From: an uncultured Gammaproteobacteria bacterium
GTDB taxonomy: Bacteria > Pseudomonadota > Gammaproteobacteria > UBA6429 > Thiohalophilaceae
DNA: 64,000 nucleotides
Assembly: GCA_937967995.1 (NCBI GenBank)
Contig: CALBTB010000009.1
Coordinates: 124,001-188,000, forward strand
Direction of reading: 5' to 3'
Position numbers and translations under genes: made by a program. Shown here one piece after another: positions 1 through 8,364 of this stretch (the stretch's first letter is position 1; each line of letters begins with the position of its first letter). Below the pieces are notes generated by a model. That model saw only the letters and a list, made by a program, of their open reading frames with translations. It was not told the DNA's origin and searched no databases.

Positions 1-1
1 C

Positions 2-352
2 CTGAATATACTGGCCAAAAACATTGAGGATGAACCGGACAATACCACGCGCTTCCTGGTGATTGGCAAACGGGTTACACCGGCCAGCGGCGCGGACAAA
101 ACCTCGTTGCTGATATCCACGCATAACAAGCCCGGTGCACTGCATGCGATTCTCGAACCGCTGGTGAAAAACCGCATTTCGATGACACGCATCGAGTCGC
201 GTCCTTCGCGTCGCGGCATGTGGGACTATGTATTCTTTATCGATTTCGAAGGGCACCGTGATGAACCCAATGTGGCGCAGGCGATTGCTGATCTGGAGAA
301 AGCCGCCAGTTTCGTCAAGGTGCTGGGTTCCTACCCGAGAGCCGTTCTGTAA
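2..352 (+). CDS. pheA: Prephenate dehydratase / chorismate mutase, C-terminal part (partial)
   Basis: The reading frame is open from the window edge, so this is the 3' end of a longer gene. It encodes the C-terminal ACT regulatory domain of the P-protein, which makes phenylpyruvate from chorismate via prephenate and is feedback-inhibited by phenylalanine. Visible family marks are the linker NIEDEPDNTTRF, the ACT motif NKPGALH, the ESRPSR phenylalanine-binding motif followed by W-YVFFID, and the typical ending LGSYPRA. It lies 5 bases before hisC, in the order pheA-hisC-tyrA-aroA common in non-enteric proteobacteria. The mutase and dehydratase domains lie outside the window and cannot be judged. 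Confidence 0.93.
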   Translation: MNILAKNIEDEPDNTTRFLVIGKRVTPASGADKTSLLISTHNKPGALHAILEPLVKNRISMTRIESRPSRRGMWDYVFFIDFEGHRDEPNVAQAIADLEKAASFVKVLGSYPRAVL

Positions 353-357
353 GCACG

Positions 358-1482
358 ATGCACATGTCAGCAGATTTTTGTGACTTGGCGGTTGAAGGTG
401 TGCGTGCGCTGCAACCTTATCAGCCGGGTAAACCGGTGGAAGAGCTACAACGTGAACTGGGTCTGAGCACGGTTGTTAAGCTGGCTTCCAATGAAAATCC
501 ACTCGGTCCGAGTCCGCTTGCGATCAAGGCACTGTCCGGTCTTGAATCGGAACTGGCGCGTTATCCTGATGGCAATGGTTTTCAGCTCAAACAGGCATTG
601 TCTGAAATACTGGCAGTAAAACCGGAGCAGTTAACTTTAGGCAACGGTTCCAATGACGTGCTGGAAATTATTGCGCGCACTTTTGTCAGCGCGGATCAGC
701 AAATTATTTATTCACAGCATGCATTCGCGGTTTACCCGATCGTGACACAGGCGATAGGGGCGCAGCACGGTGTTGTTGCAGCAAAAGACTGGGGCCATGA
801 CCTGGATGCCATGTTGGCGGCGATCACGGATAACACGCGACTGATTTTTATCGCCAACCCAAACAACCCAACGGGTACCTGGCTGGACGAGTCAACGTTA
901 CGAGGATTTCTCGATCGATGTCCGTCGCACGTTTTAGTGGTACTTGATGAAGCCTACTTTGAGTATGCCAGCGACCCGGTGATGAATATCAGTCAGTATC
1001 CGAATGGAATTACGATGTTGCCGCACTATGAAAACCTGATCGTGACACGTACGTTTTCCAAGGCGTATGGCCTGGCGGGATTACGCGTTGGTTATGCGGT
1101 GTCAAACAGCAAAATTGCCGACCTGCTTAATCGCGTACGGCAGCCGTTTAATGTCAATAGTTTTGCACTACGTGCGGCAGCGGCGGCTCTGGGTGATACG
1201 GATCATATGAATAAGAGTGTCGCGTTGAATCAGGCCGGTCTGCAGCAAATGTACAAGGCTTTTGATGACATGGGACTCGATTATATTCAGTCGGCCGGTA
1301 ATTTTGTCAGTGTCGACCTGGGTAAACCGGCGGCACCTGTCTACCAGGCATTATTACGGCATGGTGTCATTGTTCGTCCGGTGGCGAATTACGCGATGCC
1401 GAATCATCTGCGCATTACTATCGGCACAGAGAAGGAGAACCGTTTCTGTCTTGATGCATTAAAAAAGGTACTGGCAGCATGA
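358..1482 (+). CDS. hisC: Histidinol-phosphate / aromatic aminotransferase
   Basis: A 374-residue class II PLP aminotransferase of the HisC family. Motifs: SNENPLGPSP (residues 44-53), NGSNDVLE, NPNNPTGTW (168-176), DEAYFEY and the PLP-lysine segment TFSKAYGLAGLRVGY with Lys235. HisC converts imidazole-acetol phosphate to histidinol phosphate. Members placed between pheA and tyrA, as here, are known or presumed also to transaminate phenylpyruvate, hydroxyphenylpyruvate or prephenate, so an aromatic role is the contextual inference. The next ATG, two codons in (364), is an equally possible start. It overlaps tyrA by 4 bases (ATGA), indicating translational coupling. Confidence 0.93.
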   Translation: MHMSADFCDLAVEGVRALQPYQPGKPVEELQRELGLSTVVKLASNENPLGPSPLAIKALSGLESELARYPDGNGFQLKQALSEILAVKPEQLTLGNGSNDVLEIIARTFVSADQQIIYSQHAFAVYPIVTQAIGAQHGVVAAKDWGHDLDAMLAAITDNTRLIFIANPNNPTGTWLDESTLRGFLDRCPSHVLVVLDEAYFEYASDPVMNISQYPNGITMLPHYENLIVTRTFSKAYGLAGLRVGYAVSNSKIADLLNRVRQPFNVNSFALRAAAAALGDTDHMNKSVALNQAGLQQMYKAFDDMGLDYIQSAGNFVSVDLGKPAAPVYQALLRHGVIVRPVANYAMPNHLRITIGTEKENRFCLDALKKVLAA

Positions 1483-2351
1483 CGAATTCAGTCAGCATAA
1501 ATCGATTATGTATCATCGGTGTTGGATTGATCGGTGGTTCTGTCGCGCGTGCCCTGCGTGCCGCGAATGCTGTCGGTGAGATTGTCGGTGCCAGCCGAAA
1601 TCAACAGCATCTTGACGTGGCTAAAAAACTGGGTGTCGTTGACGAGGCAACAACGGATTTCAAATCGGCCGCTCAGGATGCCGATGTGATTCTGATTGCC
1701 ACGCCGCTGGGTGCCATGCCGTCCGTGTTTATGTCTTTGCGGAACATAATGTCCGATGACAGGGTGATAACGGATGTCGGCAGCGCCAAGCAGTGTGTCA
1801 TTGATCAGGCGCAGGAAATTTTCGGCAAGGTACCGGCGGGACTGGTGCCCGCGCATCCGATTGCGGGTATCGAGAAAAGCGGCGTGGAAGCGTCCATTGC
1901 AGAATTATTTCAGGACCGGCGGGTTATTCTCACGCCGCCAGAAAAAACATCACCCAATGCGTTGAATACGGTGAGAAACATGTGGCAGGCCTGTGGCGCC
2001 GAGGTCATTGAGATGCAGGCCCAGCACCATGATGAAGTCCTGGCGGCGACCAGCCATCTACCGCATATGCTGGCCTATGCGCTTGTCGATACGCTGGCCA
2101 GAAAGGATGACAAGCAGGAAATATTTGACTACGCAGCCGGTGGCTTTCGTGATTTTACGCGAATCGCATCCAGTGATCCGACCATGTGGCATGACATCTG
2201 TGTTTCAAACCGTGAAGAGCTGGTGAAGGTGTTGCGCGCATTTAATCTGGATCTGCACCGATTGACAGAAGCGATTGAACAGGGTGACAGTGAATTTATC
2301 AAGGCAACATTTGTGCGTGCCAAAAAGGCGCGGGATCAGTTTTGTGGATAG
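1479..2351 (+). CDS. tyrA: Prephenate dehydrogenase
   Basis: A 290-residue NAD-dependent TyrA without a fused chorismate mutase. It oxidatively decarboxylates prephenate to 4-hydroxyphenylpyruvate on the way to tyrosine. The N-terminus carries the Rossmann motif GVGLIGGSVARAL, followed by TDVGSAK, PAHPIAGIEKSG, the LPHML helix and the C-terminal dimerisation segment FRDFTRIASSDPTMW. Cyclohexadienyl (arogenate/prephenate) specificity cannot be decided from sequence. It starts inside the hisC stop region (ATGA) and is followed 3 bases later by aroA, so it is part of one operon. Confidence 0.94.
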   Translation: MTNSVSINRLCIIGVGLIGGSVARALRAANAVGEIVGASRNQQHLDVAKKLGVVDEATTDFKSAAQDADVILIATPLGAMPSVFMSLRNIMSDDRVITDVGSAKQCVIDQAQEIFGKVPAGLVPAHPIAGIEKSGVEASIAELFQDRRVILTPPEKTSPNALNTVRNMWQACGAEVIEMQAQHHDEVLAATSHLPHMLAYALVDTLARKDDKQEIFDYAAGGFRDFTRIASSDPTMWHDICVSNREELVKVLRAFNLDLHRLTEAIEQGDSEFIKATFVRAKKARDQFCG

Positions 2352-2354
2352 TGT

Positions 2355-3674
2355 ATGAGCAGTAGTAATATTCAGTTTCAGATAAAACCCGGCGGGGTTC
2401 TCAGTGGGTCAATCCGTGTGCCGGGCGACAAGTCCATTTCACATCGAAGCATCATGCTGGGTTCGCTGGCACAAGGTGTGACACATATCAGCGGTTTTTT
2501 GCAGGGTGAGGATAACCTCGCCACGCTCAATGCCTTTCGCGCACTTGGAGTACAAATTGATGGACCAACAAATGGCGACGTGACGATTCATGGTGTCGGC
2601 ATGCATGGATTACGGCAGCCAGATGAAGACATTGATCTGGGAAATTCCGGTACCTCGATGCGATTATTAACCGGTTTGTTTGCAGCGCAGAAATTTAATT
2701 GTACGTTGACCGGTGATCAGTCGCTGAGCACACGTCCGATGCGTCGTGTGACTGATCCGTTATCAAAAATGGGTTGCCGAATAAAAACCACCGAGCAGGG
2801 CACACCGCCAGTAACCATAACAGGAAATCAATCGTTGTCCGGAATCAGCTATGCCATGCCGGTGGCAAGCGCGCAGGTCAAATCCAGTTTGTTACTCGCC
2901 GGTATGTATGCCAATGGGTCGACCTGTGTGACTGAACCGGCACCGACCCGCGATCACACCGAGCGCATGTTGCGTGGATTTGGTTACCCGGTCGAGACGA
3001 ATGGGAATAAAATCTGTCTGCAGGGTGGCGGTAAACTCACGGCCTGCGATATTGATGTGCCGGCCGACATTTCGTCTGCAACATTTTTTATCGTGGGCGC
3101 CTGTATTGCGGATGGCTCCGATCTGACGCTGACCCATGTCGGTATCAATCCAACCCGCATTGGCGTCATTAATATTCTGAAGATGATGGGCGCCGATATA
3201 GAATTACAGAATGAACGGGTTGTGGGTGGCGAGCCGGTGGCGGATATACGTGTGCGTGCATCACGATTGAACGGTATTCATATTCCACCGGAACAGGTAC
3301 CGCTGGCCATCGACGAGTTTCCGGCCATCTTTATTGCTGCCGCCTGCGCCGAGGGTGAAACCGTATTAACCGATGCACGGGAACTGCGTGTTAAAGAGAG
3401 CGATCGCATTCAGGTGATGGCCGATGGCCTGGTTGAACTCGGCATTGATGCACGCGCCACGCAAGACGGCATGATTATTCAGGGCGGACAACTGAAATCA
3501 GGCACTGTCGAGAGTCATGGCGATCACCGTATTGCAATGAGTTTCGCCATCGCGGCGTTGCGCGCACAGGGTACCATTACGATCAGGGACTGTGCCAATG
3601 TGAATACATCGTTCCCTGGATTTTCAAAACTGGCAGGTGATACAGGATTAAAAATTACGGAGACGACGGGTTAA
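2355..3674 (+). CDS. aroA: 3-phosphoshikimate 1-carboxyvinyltransferase (EPSP synthase)
   Basis: A 439-residue EPSP synthase of normal length. It joins shikimate 3-phosphate and phosphoenolpyruvate in the step before chorismate. Family motifs are PGDKSISHRS near the N-terminus, LGNSGTSMRLL, DQSLSTRPMRR, RDHTERML, the catalytic-region segment DEFPAIFIAAA, RVKESDRI and SHGDHRIAMS. The substrate loop reads GNSGTS instead of the enterobacterial GNAGTA. It lies in the hisC-tyrA-aroA run with a 3-base gap on each side and is followed by manC, where cmk would normally come next. Confidence 0.96.
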   Translation: MSSSNIQFQIKPGGVLSGSIRVPGDKSISHRSIMLGSLAQGVTHISGFLQGEDNLATLNAFRALGVQIDGPTNGDVTIHGVGMHGLRQPDEDIDLGNSGTSMRLLTGLFAAQKFNCTLTGDQSLSTRPMRRVTDPLSKMGCRIKTTEQGTPPVTITGNQSLSGISYAMPVASAQVKSSLLLAGMYANGSTCVTEPAPTRDHTERMLRGFGYPVETNGNKICLQGGGKLTACDIDVPADISSATFFIVGACIADGSDLTLTHVGINPTRIGVINILKMMGADIELQNERVVGGEPVADIRVRASRLNGIHIPPEQVPLAIDEFPAIFIAAACAEGETVLTDARELRVKESDRIQVMADGLVELGIDARATQDGMIIQGGQLKSGTVESHGDHRIAMSFAIAALRAQGTITIRDCANVNTSFPGFSKLAGDTGLKITETTG

Positions 3675-3677
3675 GTC

Positions 3678-5108
3678 ATGAAAATCATACCAGTCATACT
3701 CTCAGGTGGATCGGGTACACGCCTGTGGCCATTGTCCCGGCAACTTTACCCAAAACAGTTATTACCACTGGTAAACAATAACACGATGCTGCAGGACACG
3801 GTGCTGCGTGTACAGCATGTGCCGAATGTGGCAGACGATGTCCTGGTGGTTTGTAATGAAGAACATCGTTTTTTGGTGGCGGAACAATTACGTGCCATAC
3901 AGAAAGACAATCATCAGATCATTCTCGAGCCTGAAGGCCGCAATACCGCACCGGCGCTAACGCTTGCCGCGTTAGCCATGAATAACGACGATGACGTCAT
4001 GTTGGTGATGCCGGCCGACCACGTCATTCAGGATACAGACGCATTTAACCAGGCAATATCGGAAGCCGCGGCCCTGGCAGCAAAAGACCATGTGGTGACA
4101 TTTGGTGTCGTGCCTGACCGTCCGGAAACGGGGTATGGTTATATTCAACGTGGTGAAAAAAATTCAGGTCAGGACAGTTACCGCATTAATCGGTTTGTAG
4201 AAAAACCGGACAGAGAAACGGCCCAGTCTTATGTGACATCGGGTGAATACTACTGGAACAGTGGTATGTTCATGTTAAAACCAAAAGTATGGCTGGATTA
4301 TTTGCAGACGTTCAACCCAAACATGGTTGCAGCCTGTAAAACGGCCTATGAAAAAGGGACACGCGATCAGGATTTTTTTCGGGCTGATAAGCAGGCCTTC
4401 CTTAATTCACCCAGTGATTCCATTGACTATGCAGTAATGGAAAAACTGGCTGACCAGTATGGAGAACAGACTGCAGTTGTACCCTTGCAGGCACAATGGT
4501 CGGATGTGGGCGCGTTTGCGGCACTGTGGGAAATCGGCAGCAAGGATGCCGATGGTAATGTCGTGAAAGGGGATGTAAAAACGATTGCCTCGTCAAATTC
4601 CATGTTACTGAGTCAGGGTCGGTTCATAGCCGGAATTGGACTGTCGGATACCATCGTCATCGAAACAGCCGATGCCGTGCTGGTGGCGGATCGCGAACAT
4701 GTTCAGAACGTTAAGCAGGTGGTTGAATGGCTGAAGCAGGAACAACGTGAGGAGCATCTGATTCACCGGCGTGTTTACCGTCCCTGGGGCACCTACGAGT
4801 CGATTGATGTGGGCGAGCGTTACCAGGTCAAGCGTATCACGGTAAATCCGGGTGCGGCATTATCCCTGCAAATGCATCATCATCGTGCCGAACACTGGGT
4901 GGTCGTGAATGGCACGGCAAAAGTGACGCGTGGCGAAGACACGTTTATCGTTTCTGAAAACGAATCCACTTTCATTCCGATCGGTACCAAACACCGGCTC
5001 GAGAATCCCGGTGCGATTCCGCTGGAAATGATCGAAGTCCAGTCCGGCAGTTATCTGGGTGAAGACGATATCGTGCGCTTCGAAGACCAGTATGGCCGGA
5101 CCAGTTAG
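3678..5108 (+). CDS. manC: Mannose-1-phosphate guanylyltransferase / mannose-6-phosphate isomerase
   Basis: A 476-residue type II bifunctional GMP/PMI (ManC/AlgA/XanB family). The N-terminal nucleotidyltransferase domain has the pyrophosphorylase signature VILSGGSGTRLWPLSR, the lysine-bearing motif FVEKPD and WNSGMFM. The C-terminal cupin isomerase domain has YRPWGTYE and the metal-binding motif QMHHHRAEHW. It isomerises fructose 6-phosphate to mannose 6-phosphate and makes GDP-mannose from mannose 1-phosphate. It sits between aroA (3-base gap) and cmk (6-base gap), inside a housekeeping operon, although its product feeds gmd about 22 kb away. A phosphomannomutase is not in the window. Confidence 0.95.
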   Translation: MKIIPVILSGGSGTRLWPLSRQLYPKQLLPLVNNNTMLQDTVLRVQHVPNVADDVLVVCNEEHRFLVAEQLRAIQKDNHQIILEPEGRNTAPALTLAALAMNNDDDVMLVMPADHVIQDTDAFNQAISEAAALAAKDHVVTFGVVPDRPETGYGYIQRGEKNSGQDSYRINRFVEKPDRETAQSYVTSGEYYWNSGMFMLKPKVWLDYLQTFNPNMVAACKTAYEKGTRDQDFFRADKQAFLNSPSDSIDYAVMEKLADQYGEQTAVVPLQAQWSDVGAFAALWEIGSKDADGNVVKGDVKTIASSNSMLLSQGRFIAGIGLSDTIVIETADAVLVADREHVQNVKQVVEWLKQEQREEHLIHRRVYRPWGTYESIDVGERYQVKRITVNPGAALSLQMHHHRAEHWVVVNGTAKVTRGEDTFIVSENESTFIPIGTKHRLENPGAIPLEMIEVQSGSYLGEDDIVRFEDQYGRTS

Positions 5109-5114
5109 TAACGC

Positions 5115-5810
5115 ATGCAAGCATTAATTCCTGTCATTACCATTGACGGCCCCAGCGGTACGGGCAAGGGGACGGTCAGTCGCCTGCTGGCACAGCAACT
5201 GGGCTGGCATTTTCTGGACAGCGGCGCGCTTTACCGCCTGGTAGCTTATGGTGCCGAGAAGGCAGGGATATCGCTTGATGATCATACGGCCCTGTCAGGT
5301 TATGCCCGGCATCTACCGGTAACATTCAATGCCACGAGCCTGGCCGATGAGCCCAGAATTATGCTTGATAATCAGGATGTTACAGAAGGTATTCGAACCG
5401 AATCAGCAGGAAATGCCGCCTCTGTGGTGGCAGCTGTCCCAGCCGTTCGTGAAGCCCTGTTGGTACGTCAGCGGGACTTTCGTCAGCCGCCAGGGCTGGT
5501 TGCTGACGGGCGGGACATGGGCACGACCGTCTTTCCAGACGCCGACATAAAGGTATTCCTTACCGCCAGCACCGAAGAGCGTGCGAAAAGGCGCTATAAA
5601 CAGTTGAAAGAAAAGGGAAATAGTGTTAGCCTCACCGCCCTCGTGCAGGATATCACCGAGCGTGATGAACGCGATGCCAACCGGGCTGTATCCCCCCTGA
5701 AACCGGCTAAGGACGCCGTCATTGTGGACACAACGGAGCTGGCTATCGACGCCGTGTTACAACGGGTAATGGAACTGATTCCATCCACGCTGATGGTACG
5801 AGAAAGGTAG
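5115..5810 (+). CDS. cmk: Cytidylate kinase
   Basis: A 231-residue CMP kinase that phosphorylates CMP and dCMP with ATP. It has the P-loop IDGPSGTGKGTVSRLLA near the N-terminus, the SGALYR substrate loop, DGRDMGTTVFPDA and the lid-region segment ERAKRRYKQL. Length and order (before rpsA) are normal for gammaproteobacteria. The gene begins 6 bases after manC. It also recycles CMP released by CMP-activated sugars such as those encoded later in the window; that link is inference. Confidence 0.95.
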   Translation: MQALIPVITIDGPSGTGKGTVSRLLAQQLGWHFLDSGALYRLVAYGAEKAGISLDDHTALSGYARHLPVTFNATSLADEPRIMLDNQDVTEGIRTESAGNAASVVAAVPAVREALLVRQRDFRQPPGLVADGRDMGTTVFPDADIKVFLTASTEERAKRRYKQLKEKGNSVSLTALVQDITERDERDANRAVSPLKPAKDAVIVDTTELAIDAVLQRVMELIPSTLMVRER

Positions 5811-5944
5811 ATTCGACAATCGCAAGATTATTCGAATCTGGTGTTTAATCAACCGACGGTCTGCGGGCCGTGGAGAGTCTGAGAATTATCCTCACCAGTC
5901 TCTCATCAACATGCCGGGCTTGTCCCGCCAAGGTAAGTAAAATC

Positions 5945-7618
5945 ATGAGCGAAAGCTTTGCCGAACTTTTTGAAGAATCCCTCTCAAAAACCAAAATGGT
6001 ACCGGGTGCCATCATCACGGGAACCGTTGTTTCCGTAAATAACGATTTCGTTATCATCAACGCCGGACTGAAGTCTGAAGGCGTGATTCCAATTGAACAG
6101 TTTAAAGACGATCAGGGCAATGTCAGCGTCGAAATTGGCGATGCCGTGGATGTTGCGCTGGATGCGGTCGAAGACGGGTTTGGAGAAACGCGTCTGTCAC
6201 GTGAAAAAGCCAAGCGCGCCGAAGCGTGGAAACGCCTCGAAGCTGCGCATGAAGCGGGTGAAACCGTCATGGGTATCATCACCGACAAGGTCAAGGGTGG
6301 ATTCACTGTTGATCTGGGTGATGTACGTGCATTCCTGCCGGGCTCACTGGTCGATGTTCGTCCTGTGCGTGATACCGCTTACCTGGAAGGCAAGGAACTG
6401 GAATTCAAGGTGATCAAACTGGATCGCCGCCGTAACAACGTCGTGGTATCGCGTCGTGCGGTTGTCGAAGAAGAAAGTTCGGAAGAGCGCGATGCGCTGA
6501 TTTCAAACATGCAGGAAGGTTCAGAGGTCAAGGGTATCGTCAAAAACCTGACCGATTACGGCGCTTTCGTTGACCTCGGTGGTGTCGATGGCCTGCTGCA
6601 TATCACCGATATGGCCTGGAAACGCGTCAAGCATCCCAGTGAAATCGTGAATGTTGGTGAAGAGATTTCCGTCAAAGTCCTGAAGTTTGATAAAGACCGT
6701 ATGCGCGTATCGCTGGGCCTGAAGCAGATGGGCGACGACCCATGGGCCGATATCGCACGCCGTTATCCGGAAGGCAAACGCCTGTTCGGTAAGGTCACAA
6801 ATATCGCCGATTACGGCTGTTTCGTGGAAATCGAAGACGGTGTCGAAGGTCTGGTACACGTGTCCGAAATGGACTGGACCAACAAGAATATTCACCCCAG
6901 CAAGGTGGTCCAGCTGGACGACGAAGTGGAAGTCGTGGTGCTGGATATCGACGAAGAACGCCGCCGTATTTCGCTTGGTATGAAGCAGTGCCAGGACAAT
7001 CCCTGGGAAGCTTTTGCTGCAACGCACAACAAGGGCGATAAGGTTACCGGCCAGATCAAGTCGATTACCGATTTCGGTATTTTCATTGGCCTGGATGGTG
7101 GCATTGACGGTCTGGTTCACCTGTCTGACATTTCCTGGAATGACACGGGTGAAGATGCTGTACGCAATTACAAGAAAGGCCAGGACCTGGAAGCCGTCGT
7201 ACTGGCCGTAGATCCGGAGCGGGAACGCATTTCGCTGGGAATCAAGCAACTGGAATCCGATCCCTTCACCAATTTCGTCGCGGCCAATCCCAAGGGCAGT
7301 ATCGTTAAAGGTACCGTCACGGAAGTGGACGCCAAGGGCGCAACCATTGACCTGGGTGATACCATCGAAGGTTACCTGCGGGCTTCTGAAATCTCACGTG
7401 ATCGTGTTGAAGATGCCCGGACACACCTGAATGCGGGCGATGAAGTCGAAGCCAAGTTTATGGGCGTCGATAAGAAAAATCGCACCATCAACCTGTCGAT
7501 CAAGGCCAAGGACAATGAGGACGAAAAAGCAGCGATTGATGACTATAATCGCTCCGCGGCCCCTGCAACTACGACATTAGGTGATATACTGAAAGAGAAG
7601 ATTGAAGGAAATGAGTAA
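5945..7618 (+). CDS. rpsA: 30S ribosomal protein S1
   Basis: I choose the ATG at 5945, giving MSESFAELFEESL and 557 residues, exactly the usual gammaproteobacterial length; a longer frame opening at 5870 would add an unrelated 25-residue tail. The protein consists of six S1 RNA-binding domains, visible as repeats of the type DYGAFVDLGGVDGLLHITD. The first two bind the ribosome and the rest bind mRNA. The 134-base leader after cmk contains an ATTCGA/TCGAAT inverted repeat (5811-5837) and lacks a strong Shine-Dalgarno sequence, which resembles the known S1-autoregulated rpsA leaders; that regulation is inferred. Confidence 0.96.
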   Translation: MSESFAELFEESLSKTKMVPGAIITGTVVSVNNDFVIINAGLKSEGVIPIEQFKDDQGNVSVEIGDAVDVALDAVEDGFGETRLSREKAKRAEAWKRLEAAHEAGETVMGIITDKVKGGFTVDLGDVRAFLPGSLVDVRPVRDTAYLEGKELEFKVIKLDRRRNNVVVSRRAVVEEESSEERDALISNMQEGSEVKGIVKNLTDYGAFVDLGGVDGLLHITDMAWKRVKHPSEIVNVGEEISVKVLKFDKDRMRVSLGLKQMGDDPWADIARRYPEGKRLFGKVTNIADYGCFVEIEDGVEGLVHVSEMDWTNKNIHPSKVVQLDDEVEVVVLDIDEERRRISLGMKQCQDNPWEAFAATHNKGDKVTGQIKSITDFGIFIGLDGGIDGLVHLSDISWNDTGEDAVRNYKKGQDLEAVVLAVDPERERISLGIKQLESDPFTNFVAANPKGSIVKGTVTEVDAKGATIDLGDTIEGYLRASEISRDRVEDARTHLNAGDEVEAKFMGVDKKNRTINLSIKAKDNEDEKAAIDDYNRSAAPATTTLGDILKEKIEGNE

Positions 7619-7623
7619 TCAGG

Positions 7624-7651
7624 TCTAGAGGGGGCTTTGCCCCCGCCTAGA
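7624..7651 (+). promoter_or_regulatory. Intercistronic hairpin between rpsA and ihfB
   Basis: The GC-rich stem GGGGGC (7630-7635) pairs with GCCCCC (7639-7644) around a TTT loop. It is extended by TCTAG/CTAGA outer pairs (7624-7628 with 7647-7651) across a small internal loop. There is no T-run after it, and the ihfB ribosome binding site follows directly. It is therefore more likely an mRNA-stability, processing or partial-termination element than a full terminator. Confidence 0.5.
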
Positions 7652-7667
7652 GGATGGAGTGATAATA

Positions 7668-7973
7668 ATGACAAAATCAGAGCTCATTGAGATTCTCTCG
7701 CAAAAGCAGAAACAACTGGCCTATAAGGACGTGGAACTGGCAGTCAAGACCATGCTGGAGCACATGGCACAATGTCTGTCCAGCGGGGAACGTATTGAAA
7801 TCCGTGGTTTCGGCAGCTTTTCGCTGCACTATCGCCCGCCAAGAACCGGACGTAACCCAAAAACCGGTGACTCGGTTAAGCTGTCTGCCAAGTACGTGCC
7901 GCATTTCAAGCCGGGCAAGGAACTTCGCGAGCGTGTAAATGACAGTATGGGTAAAGTCGAAATTACACAATAA
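7668..7973 (+). CDS. ihfB: Integration host factor subunit beta
   Basis: A 101-residue HU/IHF-family DNA-bending protein. The ATG at 7668 gives the canonical start MTKSELIE and has GGAG (7656-7659) 8 bases upstream; a GTG three codons earlier is less likely. The body has RIEIRGFGSFSLHYR, the DNA-intercalating proline segment RPPRTGRNPKTG and the C-terminal PHFKPGKELRERVN. It pairs with IHF alpha (not in the window) and binds and bends specific DNA sites in transcription, replication and recombination. Its place directly after rpsA is conserved in gammaproteobacteria. Confidence 0.96.
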   Translation: MTKSELIEILSQKQKQLAYKDVELAVKTMLEHMAQCLSSGERIEIRGFGSFSLHYRPPRTGRNPKTGDSVKLSAKYVPHFKPGKELRERVNDSMGKVEITQ

Positions 7974-7990
7974 CATTATGTCACAGGATC

Positions 7991-8029
7991 AACACCGGCC
8001 TGAGCAACTTGTCTCATGTCGGTGTTTTT
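7991..8029 (+). terminator. Rho-independent terminator after ihfB
   Basis: AACACCG (7991-7997) pairs with CGGTGTT (8020-8026), and an inner TGAG/CTCA pair stacks inside the loop. A run of T residues starts within the 3' arm and continues to 8029. It separates rpsA-ihfB from lapA-lapB-pyrF. Confidence 0.6.
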
Positions 8030-8070
8030 GTATGTAGGGGACAGGTACAGAAAGCTGACTGGAGTGCGCT

Positions 8071-8364
8071 ATGTCCAAAATTATTTACGGAATCATCCTG
8101 TTTGTCATTGTTTTGCTGGGTGTTGCGTTTGCCGTGCTGAACGCCGACCCGGTGCAACTGAATTTCTATTTCGGTCAGAAACACATGCCGCTTTCGTTGG
8201 CTATTCTTTTATCCACGTTGATTGGTGCGCTGCTCGGCGTATTAGCCAGTATCCATTTAATCATCAAGAGCAAGCGTCATGCAGCCAGGTTAAAGCGTGC
8301 TGCAGACATGGCTGAGAAGGAAATAGCCAATCTTCGGGCGATACCGATTAAAAATCAGCATTAA
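8071..8364 (+). CDS. lapA: Lipopolysaccharide assembly protein A (DUF1049)
   Basis: A 97-residue inner-membrane protein with two predicted transmembrane helices (about residues 4-23 and 41-62) and a basic cytoplasmic tail, the layout of LapA (YciS). In E. coli LapA works with LapB in controlling LPS synthesis through LpxC turnover. Start chosen at 8071 with TGGAG upstream. A frame opening at 8016 is out of phase and not protein-like. The stop codon overlaps the lapB start (TAATG). Confidence 0.88.
   Translation: MSKIIYGIILFVIVLLGVAFAVLNADPVQLNFYFGQKHMPLSLAILLSTLIGALLGVLASIHLIIKSKRHAARLKRAADMAEKEIANLRAIPIKNQH

Noticed and set aside
5870..5944. Extended N-terminus for ribosomal protein S1
   Set aside because: The 25 extra residues do not resemble S1, and the ATG at 5945 gives exactly 557 residues with the standard start.
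6521..7249. 242-codon open frame on the minus strand inside rpsA
   Set aside because: It is antisense to a gene that encodes all six S1 domains and has no recognisable motif; its openness follows from the codon pattern of rpsA.
8016..8315. Alternative frame overlapping lapA
   Set aside because: Different phase from the clear two-helix LapA protein; poor residue composition.
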